From Triglochin maritima (taxonomy: Eukaryota; Streptophyta; Magnoliopsida; Alismatales; Juncaginaceae), in contig OY821775.1 of NCBI GenBank assembly GCA_963682175.1, positions 12,248,501-12,312,500 on the forward strand: a DNA stretch of 64,000 nt. The letters run 5' to 3'. The translations under genes and the position numbers were made by a program. The notes beneath the pieces are model-generated. The model saw only the letters and a list, made by a program, of their open reading frames with translations. It searched no databases and had not been told where the DNA came from. Shown here in pieces: positions 56,349 through 64,000 of the stretch; positions within the stretch are counted from its first letter, which is position 1, and each line of letters opens with the position of its first letter.

Positions 56349-58655
56349 AGGAGTCCAACGTCATGAAACATTCTACAATCACATGTGAAGTTCACAGTTC
56401 TGTGTTGTACCAGGAAACATTTCGACAAAATCTGCTCACCAGCCCATAAACATTCAGATACCTTGTAATGAAAAACGTCATTCTTTTGGAATTCCTCAGT
56501 TATATCACAGTATATCATCTTCCCAATTTCTAACTGAAGTTTCTTTAAAACCTCTGTCGTATAAAACTCATTGATCTACCTCTCAAATTGATATATTGAA
56601 ATCAATTGGGAGTTCTTATGAAAACAATCGAAATCTGATTAAGCTTTCTTCTCGTACTTGTGTCGGAGCGCGAGCGTATTGGTGAACGAACTGCTTAAGG
56701 GTGGTCTTCAAAGTCAGGTACGTGTCGAAGAAGGCATTCATACTTTCGCTTCTCACGGGTAAATGTCATTCCGACGAAAAAACAATCACCAACAAAAGCA
56801 AGTACCCAGTACTCACGGATTGCAAATATGGATTGGAGCCAACTATGGTTCTGAAGCTCAAAATCTCCAAGGAAACTCTGCCAATTTTGATCAAATTCTT
56901 CTAGGTTGTTGGAGTCGTATACAATCAATTTTAGATCAAATAACATGTGCTTCTGATACATTGTTGGCAACTTCATGGGAGCTTTGTTCATTATGTGTCA
57001 TATACAAAATCTGTGTCTGGCGTTTGGGAAGAAATTCCTTACAGTGGCAGTAATGATGTCACATTGGTCAGTTATGATCGCTGGTGGAGGGATATCTGCA
57101 GAATGCGGTTATTGGGTTAAAAAGGACAAAGCCATCTAAATTTAAATAGCCAGACCCACAGCGTAAAAAGGGCAAAACGTTAAGTTAAAATGGACATATT
57201 CATAACTTAAAAAGGACAAACTCACACCTTGAAATGGACAAACTCATTGATTAAAATAGGCAGACCATTACTTAAAAAGGACACACACTCCTTAAAATGG
57301 ACAAACCCCGAAGGTTAAAATGGGCAAACCCGGAAGGTTAAAATGGCATACCCATATCTTAAAATGGGAAAACCCAACCAATAAAACCAAATGTTAAAAT
57401 AGGTAGACACACACCTTAAAATGGACATAACTTAAAATGGGCAGACCCATAACTTAAATTGCGAACACACCAACACATTAAAATGAACCACCAACCATTA
57501 CTTAAAGGACACACCAACACCTTAAAATGGACAACATCATCTCTAAAAAAGGACAGACCCGCAACTTAAAATGAATCAACCCAATTGTTAAAATGGACAT
57601 ACCCACATCTTAAAAAGGGTGAACCCACAACTTAAAATGGACAAATCCATGGATTAAATTGACAGACTCACATATTAAAAAGGGTAGACTCATTGCTTAA
57701 AAAAGAAAACCAAGAGATTTATACGTACCGCCCATACATGACAGCCGCGTTTGGAACAACCAAATGTAATTTTCAGTGGTCTCACAGGACATGTACTTTT
57801 CAGTGGTCTCACAGGACATCAATTCGCAATCGAGCAACACCGATTCGAAATGGTGATTAACTCCTACAAATGGGACAAAAGGCATGTCGTATTTGTTGGT
57901 TATGTAGGTAGTGTCGAAACGTATAGTGTCTCCGAAGTAAGAATATGCAATTTTAGAACGGTAGTCAGCCCAGAACACGTTCATTAGTCTTCCTTCGTCA
58001 TCCATATCCATGACATAGAAAAATATTGAATCAATCTTCTGCATCTTAATGAAATAATTCTGAAAGCTTGAGCATCGTCAAGTCCCATTTTCAAATTTCT
58101 TACTTCGTTTATAACGTTCCTGTCAACAAAAAGTTCTAAGACTAGGAAAAATGGTGTACTTCAACTTAGGTTTGTCATTGGCACAAAAAACACAAACCTT
58201 AGGTCCCTCTCGTTGAAAGTCAATTTGTCATGTCCTCCAACCTCGACCACAAAAGATTGCATGGTCTTAGCAACCGATATCCCAGCAGCATCATTGCACG
58301 ATATGCGTGCTACGGCGGCCTCAGGGACACTTTGTTTTTGTCTGAAAAAATGCATCTGCTCCGCTTCAAGCATACCGTGGTTATGTTGAAGATCAACAAA
58401 GTTAATCTGGTAACCCATTGTTGGGCTTCCGGAGACCCAGATCTGAGTCATACACTCAACTCTACTGGATAATCGAGTCTTCAATTTCCATTGTCCTTGG
58501 TTTGTTAGTGCATAGCCCTTCTTGGACGAAGTCAGTGTGGCCCGTATAACAACACTACGATCGTAATGAGATTGTCTTATTTTAACATCAAACCCACAAG
58601 AATCGGCATAGGATATATAAAAGTTTTTGGCTTCTTCAAAAAAATCAACCCGGCC
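56349..58655 (-). pseudogene. FAR1-type MULE transposase, three exons, truncated and mutated
   Basis: Minus strand. Exon 1 (about 58655-58198) carries the FAR1 DNA-binding domain (EEAKNFYISYADSCGF; HNHGML). Exon 2 (58120-57729) carries the MULE transposase core (IRFDTTYITNKYDMPFVPFV, GVNHH). Exon 3 (57095-56349) has the rest of the core (PPPAIITDQC), the YDSNNLEEFDQNWQSFL helix and a SWIM-type zinc motif (FTCDCRMFHDVGLL). Introns have GT...AG borders; the second is mostly minisatellite. Damage: a one-base frameshift near 58070, TGA at 56998-57000 where Trp is expected, a tandem duplication of MSCETTE in exon 2, and loss of the C-terminus where Copia B entered at 56348. Likely the mobilising gene of the surrounding MULE, now dead. 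A domesticated FAR1-related gene is less likely because of its place beside the TIR. Confidence 0.75.
57130..57715 (-). repeat. Minisatellite in FAR1 intron 2 (right copy)
   Basis: About 25 imperfect units; on the plus strand TTAAAATGGACAAACCCAC. It is the inverse of the left minisatellite at 32946-33395 and lies between splice sites at 57728 and 57096. Confidence 0.8.
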
Positions 58656-59739
58656 CGGCCCGGCACATTTACGATCCTATAATGTAGTCTCCACCTCATT
58701 TTAAATTCCAACTTCCTAAACATTGAAATGAGACTGCTAGGATTCGATCCATGGGATTGGTTATCTCAAGACAAGATATCTCTCAACTAAGTTAACTAAT
58801 TTCATTTTTTATAACTAATTAAATGCTCATATTAGCGATTCATCGTAGTAAATAACTAAATATACATTAAAGAAAATTTCTTTCCGATCCCACACTTACC
58901 AGGGTGGGAGTTAATTTCTTAAATTTGAATAAACATGTTGGTTTCACTTCAAATTACTCCACACCACACATATGCAACCACCTATATATAGATAGATGTC
59001 TTGTATATTCCCGTATTTGATCTTTTATGTTTGTAGACATCGAATTCCAACATAGATAAAATTATTATTCTATTATCCGTACAAGTAGAACACCTACCGT
59101 ATTATTTGCATCTTTTCGCATGTATGTTATACAATATAGACTCAAGCTCATCATCGCAAACAACTACCAACGCATTAATCGGCATAGTATAGTAGAAGGT
59201 AAATCCAAGACTGGACCTGAGATGGAAACAAAAGAACAAGGCATGTCATACTTCAACCGAAAGCAGCAAACAACTAATCAAATATATGTCATCTTGGATA
59301 AAAGAAAAATTAATTTGTGCATTTTTAGACCCTATGAAGAAATTAACACAAGTTTTCAAACAAAACTTATTCTTTTTAAACATAATTACAATTTATCAAC
59401 CAAAAGAAGCAACAATGCATACTATTCTAACCTCAACAAATCAAAACAGTAAATCAAATCCAACATTTTTTTCTAAAAAACCACACTATTGATAAAAAAA
59501 ACTACAAATGAGGGGATAAATTGAAGGCATACTTTGAAATCCCTAGGCACACCCAGAAGCGACGACTGAATGAGATGACCTTGTTCAATGCTTGGACCTT
59601 GGCTGGAAGTCCACATTTACAGGTGGGAACGTCGAAGAGAGGAATGGAAGGGCAGTCATCAGAAGACAACATCCAATATTCGGTTTGGATTGGGTTTGCG
59701 TGGGTTGAAGAAAAGTAGATACGACTAGGGGTGGACGGT
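58656..59739. other. MULE internal AT-rich sequence
   Basis: About 1.1 kb upstream of the FAR1-type gene. It probably contains its promoter and missing first codons. Frames at 59120-59492 show no domain. Confidence 0.4.
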
Positions 59740-59975
59740 CGAATGCAGCTTGGAGAGGTGGATATGGGGTTCGGGAAGAGGAAGGTCAGATGCAGCTGGG
59801 AGAGGTGGATGTGGGGTTCGACAAAAGGAAGGTCAGATGCGGTTGGGAGAGGTGGATGTGGGGTTCGGGAAGAGGAAGGTCAGATGCAGCTGGGAGAGGT
59901 GGATGTGGGGTTCGAGAAGAGGAATGTCGAATGCGGTTGGGAGATGTGGATGTGGGGTTTGGGAAGTGAACGCTC
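59740..59975 (+). repeat. 47-bp minisatellite, about five copies
   Basis: Units such as GATGCAGCTGGGAGAGGTGG followed by ATGTGGGGTTCGGGAAGAGG and AAGGTCA. The unit length is not a multiple of three, so each copy changes frame and the overlapping open frames are not genes. Confidence 0.8.
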
Positions 59976-60094
59976 GGGTTCAGGATTGAGAGAGTAGGTT
60001 GAGGTTGGGGATTGAGAAATCGAGAGGACAGTCAATGGAAGAGGTGGACGGGTTCGAAGAGGTGGCTGGCGATGAGATCCGGAATGAGGGATTT

Positions 60095-60270
60095 TTGCTG
60101 TAGGGGTCCACGATCTTTCACTTACGCCGTGGATTTGAATTTAACGGGAAAATGAAATAAGTGTATAAACGCAAAATCTCTAATTTGCAAGTGCACAGGA
60201 CCAATATAAAATTATAAGAGAGCAAATGTCAAATAACGGGTGTTTACAAGTGTACCCAAGCAAAAATCTC
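60095..60270 (-). repeat. MULE right terminal inverted repeat
   Basis: Read in reverse from 60270: GAGATTTTTGCTTGGGTACA..., ending at GTGGACCCC near 60105. Collinear with 31757-31905. Confidence 0.55.
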
Positions 60271-60694
60271 ATTTTAAAAAGGATAAGAATACAAATTACC
60301 TCAGACAAAAGACTGGGAGACAATCGGCAATTTACCTTTAAAAAGGGTACCAGTCGAGATGTCTAGAATAATACTGATCAAAAAGAATGACAGAATGCAT
60401 CTCCAATGTAAAGCAAATTTCTTTAAAGGCTGATGGTCAGCATCAAAAAGCATCAACAATAAGAATTCACAAAATAGTCTTATAGTTTATGAAATGGAGT
60501 TACAAGGCAGGAGTGACTTATGTTGAAATGGGAATGGATCAAATGGAATGTGACAGATGGGAATGGAATGAAATGAATGAATGGCAAAATATGGAGAACT
60601 ATCTAGCAATGGATTATTGTTATGCAGGTGAAGCTGTGAATGTATTGTGAGATTAGGAAGTTGGGAATGTGAAGAAGCTCTGGACTTGCTTGTG
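60271..60694 (-). other. 3' flank and probable 3' UTR of the TTL gene
   Basis: 424 bp between the MULE right end and the TTL stop codon. No other feature seen. Confidence 0.5.
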
Positions 60695-63600
60695 CTATAG
60701 ACCATAATGCCTCACAGAGCTCTCAAGTACTTGTTGGCTTGGGCAGATCAGTTCTTTCATTCTTGAGCCATTTTTGTAGATTTTGAATGTCGGGACGATC
60801 CGGACGCTCTCGCTTCTTGCTATAGCTGGGTTTTCATCAATATCCACCTGTCAAGATAATTGTAAAAGTGATGAATAAGAAGCAATGCACGTTTAAAAAG
60901 GCTATTATTGGTTGGATATTACGAATAACTTACAAACAATATTACCTTGAAAAAATTCACAGATGGGTATCTGCTGCAGAGTGTGTCTACAAATGGAGTG
61001 ATTTGGGAACATTGTCGATTTGATGCCGCCATATAATGCATAACCGAAACACCTGAAATTTTACTTAAGTTAATCACTGGCTGATTATGAACACTTTATC
61101 CTCGAATACGTGCCGAATTCAGTATCATCAAACTTTTGAAATACAAAGATGTGGTCCTATGCACGACAAGTAAGGTGGTAAAATATCACTATTAAATGTG
61201 GGGCGGTTGTAGGCAATGTTTTGATTGTGCCTTACCAGGTGAAGAAACTTCTGCTTCAAACTGGTCCATACTCACAACTTTCTCAACTTCCCCACCAAAC
61301 TTCAAATTCGAGATTTCCTCACCACGAGAAGCTTTCAACGCAACTTGGGTGTGAAATAATGCTTCAGCAACGTCAGTATCGCATGGAAGTTCCTTCCTCA
61401 GGACCTCGTAATCTTGGACAGATTCCGCCCACCTTTCAAGCTGATTACTAAAAACACATTCTATGAGATCAACACCAATGTGCTGGCCAGATTTATTTTT
61501 TTACAACATGAAGGAAAAGCTAAATTGAAAAGTTGTATAAAAACTATTACACTCTCACCTTAGCATAAGAAGCAGCTCAGCGAAGAAGAGCTTTTGTGTA
61601 ATTAGGTTTTACTTTGAGAGCTTCATTGCAATCTCTTATAGATTTCTCCCACTCACCAAGCTTTGAATGGCAGACAGCTCTGTTACAGTACAGAATCGAA
61701 TTAGAAGGGTCGCATCTGAGGCCTTCGCCATAAGCTAAACATGCATCTATGAAGTTTCCAACAGCAAATAGCTCTTTCCCACGAGCCCGAGCCTGGGCAA
61801 CGGATTTCACAACACTCAGCACTTTTGCTACTCTGGAATTTTGGGGATCAAAGCCTTTAGCTCTCTCAGCTGCTAACTCCGCATTCTCAAATCTGCAAAT
61901 CATGAAGTGAGAATATCATACACAAGAACCCCTGATATTTCCACTGAAGCTACACCATTTTTTTCAATACCTTCCAAGTGCCATTTCAACTTAGGCTCGT
62001 ACGATTTGCATGTAAGAACTCTGATGCATTTCAAGGAATTTATCCTGTGAGGAATAAGGGGCCAAAATTTCCAACTTGGCTACCTTAGATAGGATGGAGT
62101 CCGCCTTGTCTAGTCTATGAAGATGAAGAAGAGCTTCAGCTTTCAAAGCAATAAGCTGCAGAAATCATAACAATAAATTATATTTGTATTTTTTCGCTGC
62201 ATTGATTTGGTAAAGTCTGCAACTAGATTTTACCAGAAGGGATGAGTCGGAGCCAGATGTGATGGCAGCATCACTTTCCCTCAATATATTCTTCCAATCT
62301 CTCATCTTGCAGAAATCAATACATCGGTTTAAATGCCTCTCCACGGCTTGTAATTTCTGCAACTCCGTCGGATCTGGAAGTTGCCTTTTGAAATTTAAGT
62401 GCCTCCGAGCATTCTCAACCAGCCCCAACCTATGAATGACATGAAATGTTTTCCGGTAACAATTTGGTAACAAGCACTAATTGCAAACCAAATGCAATCC
62501 TAAAGATTAATCAAACAGATTTTGGTAAATAAATGTATATTGCCTACTGGACATCAAGATACATGACATATAAGGTTACACCAAGGGCAAGTTCGGACTA
62601 GAGAGCAATTAATCGTCATAATAAAGTCAACCAAGAAATTGAGGAACAACAATGAGTATTTTGTAAAAGGAAATTGTATGCATGATTCAATTGTTTGAAC
62701 AAAACAAGGATCGAGCCAGGACATTTATGCTCAGGAAATTACTTTGAAAGAAGTACCATACATGCTTCAATTCTTCCAACAAAATCAGGATCCAACCAGG
62801 AGACACGTAATTTGGAATTATTGTGTTTCAAATGTGAAATCAAAGAACAATACCAAGGCCACCATGACATACCAAAATTGAGGCTTGGTATTAATACGTA
62901 AGCCCTCAGCATATATCCTATGTAATCAAGGTAGCATTGCCCAAGATAATGTTTTCCTTCTACGCTCACATTATGCACAAAAGCAGCACATTTTACTTGC
63001 CTGATGTCGTGTCGTATACGCAACAAAATAATAACCTAGTTAAGTCACATTTGGCATGTTCTTGCAGCAGTAATTTTAGCTTGGTTCGTTATGAAAGATA
63101 GGGTGTTCACGTTAAACAGCACGTTGTAACTAAGCAAAAGCATTAATGTCCTTGACGGTACTAGTTCAATTTACGGAAGTTGATATACCAAAACAACACG
63201 TTCTTCACTCCGATTGTACTAAGTAACTAACTTAACGAGAATTGGATAAGACAACAACAATGCATATAGAAACATCCCAACAAATACCACCATTACCTGA
63301 GATACAGAGACACCAGCCTCTGGTGCGCTCTATCATACTCCGGATCCAATCTAACCGCCTCCTCACAATCCCTCACTGCCTCGCCCAACCTCTCCATTGC
63401 CATAAGAGCCGCCGCCCTGTTGCTCCAGCAAGCCGCATTATCAGGGCAAAGGGCTATAGCCCGATCATACAGCCTCAACGCCTCCGCGAATTGTCCCTTC
63501 CTATACATCTCATTCCCTACTCTCTTGACCTCCTCCACATCCAAACTCACCATTGCTCTCCTCACCAACGAATCAAACCCGCCAACTCCCTCTACATCAC

Positions 63601-64000
63601 CTCCCACCTTCGCCTTCCCCACATTCCCCCTGATCACGCTCCCATGCCCGTAATTCCCGGATCCCATCCTCAAAACATCGCTCTTTGCGGGGCTCTGGTG
63701 CATAATTCCCATCTTCCCGATCCTCCCGGACGGGAAAATATTCCCGACCAGAAGGACATTAGGGGAAGGAGAGCTGACAGAGCTCGCACTACCACTTCCC
63801 CGAACACTACCGGCACCGGCGTAAATTAACGGGGTTCGACCGGAAATAACCGTCTTACCGGGACTCGAAACGCATCCCTTCGGGCTCGAGAGCTCACCAG
63901 AGCTACTATGACTCCCAACCCCATCCGACCTCCGAAGAATCGAACCGGACGGTATCGCCCTCCCCGACGAACTCGAGCTGCTGCTCGTATTCGTTACAGC
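60695..64000 (-). pseudogene. TTL: TTL-family TPR/thioredoxin-like gene, 5' end off the window, two premature stops
   Basis: Plant TTL proteins are TPR co-chaperone-like scaffolds linked to stress and hormone responses. Seven exons on the minus strand: 64000-63297, 62429-62234, 62155-61971, 61892-61559, 61440-61236, 61052-60946 and 60847-60695, all with GT...AG borders and matching phases. Exon 1 has the Ser-rich N-terminal region and the first TPRs (NEMYRKGQFAEALRLYDRAI). Exon 4 has the second TPR block (LYCNRAVCHSKLGEWEKSI). Exons 6-7 form the thioredoxin-like domain without the active-site cysteine pair (RIVPTFKIYKNGS). TAA at 61991-61993 (exon 3, RA*VEMALGR) and TGA at 61577-61579 (exon 4, LLR*AAS) replace residues that the family keeps as Gln and Arg; each is one C-to-T change. 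The rest is intact, so silencing is recent, or these are allele or sequence errors. Confidence 0.85.

Larger units (their letters stand above)
31757..60270. mobile_element. Large Mutator-like element (MULE) expanded by nested insertions
   Basis: The left (31757-31905) and right (60095-60270, inverted) ends align as imperfect terminal inverted repeats. Shared blocks GTACA, TTGAC, TATTG, CAA, TT-CG and GTGGACCCC occur in the same order; the gap between TTGAC and TATTG is 21 bp in both, and the other inner gaps differ by one base. Inside are a DUF1985-like gene near the left end (plus) and a FAR1-type transposase near the right end (minus). No matching 9-bp flank was found, so the ends are old or slightly misplaced. 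Most of the 28.5 kb is later insertions: Copia B, LTRs within it, a CACTA remnant, Gypsy2 and Athila2. Confidence 0.6.

Noticed and set aside
59731..59997. Gly-rich repeat protein
   Set aside because: The 47-bp unit shifts frame at every copy; the frames are by-products of a minisatellite.

Overview
This is nuclear DNA from a flowering plant, in a transposon-dense stretch. The evidence is intron-bearing genes of plant-specific families (a GH17 beta-1,3-glucanase and a TTL-type TPR/thioredoxin-like gene) and plant types of LTR retrotransposon, hAT, CACTA and FAR1-type Mutator-like (MULE) elements. I cannot name the species. No bacterial-style operon, CRISPR array, rRNA or tRNA gene is visible.

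Left nest (1-13913). A Copia fragment (A, minus strand) is cut at 956 by an LTR of a family I call X. Further right, an old Tekay-like LTR (3208-3489 plus about 12524-13913, minus) is split by a plus-strand X element, and the X LTR is itself split by a young Athila-like element (3926-11282, minus; TSD TGATG) that has gag-protease but no RT or integrase.

Middle (13914-31756). Unique DNA is followed by an intact, very young Tekay/Del chromovirus (15114-23542, TSD CTAAA). It lies 186 bp upstream of the start codon of a complete three-exon GH17 gene (23729-25597). Next comes a complete hAT element (26542-30303) with an 8-bp TSD, matching termini and an intact transposase that has a small last exon.

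Right nest (31757-60270). Imperfect terminal inverted repeats suggest a large MULE carrying a DUF1985-like gene (plus) and a FAR1-type transposase (minus), both decayed and both with the same minisatellite in an intron. Inside it lie a decayed Copia (B) with a CACTA-like insert in one LTR and other LTRs in its pol, a 5'-truncated Tekay-like element (Gypsy2), and within Gypsy2's RT a second RT-less Athila-like element with an abnormal three-LTR structure.

Right edge (60271-64000). Seven exons of a TTL gene (minus, 5' end beyond the window) contain two in-frame stops.

The strongest unexplained signal is a class of paired palindromes in LTRs and leaders. (1) CGGTCGACCG-like decamers occur in pairs or short runs at 20-22 bp start to start, in LTRs of two superfamilies (Copia and Ty3/Gypsy Tekay-like). 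(2) Two 16-bp dyads of the GCGGCG-NNNN-CGCCGC type, always separated by 16 bp, occur once in U3 and once in the leader of both Athila-like elements. (3) A related pair at 21 bp lies in the X leader. Spacings near whole helical turns suggest sites for a dimeric or tetrameric DNA-binding factor; this is inference.
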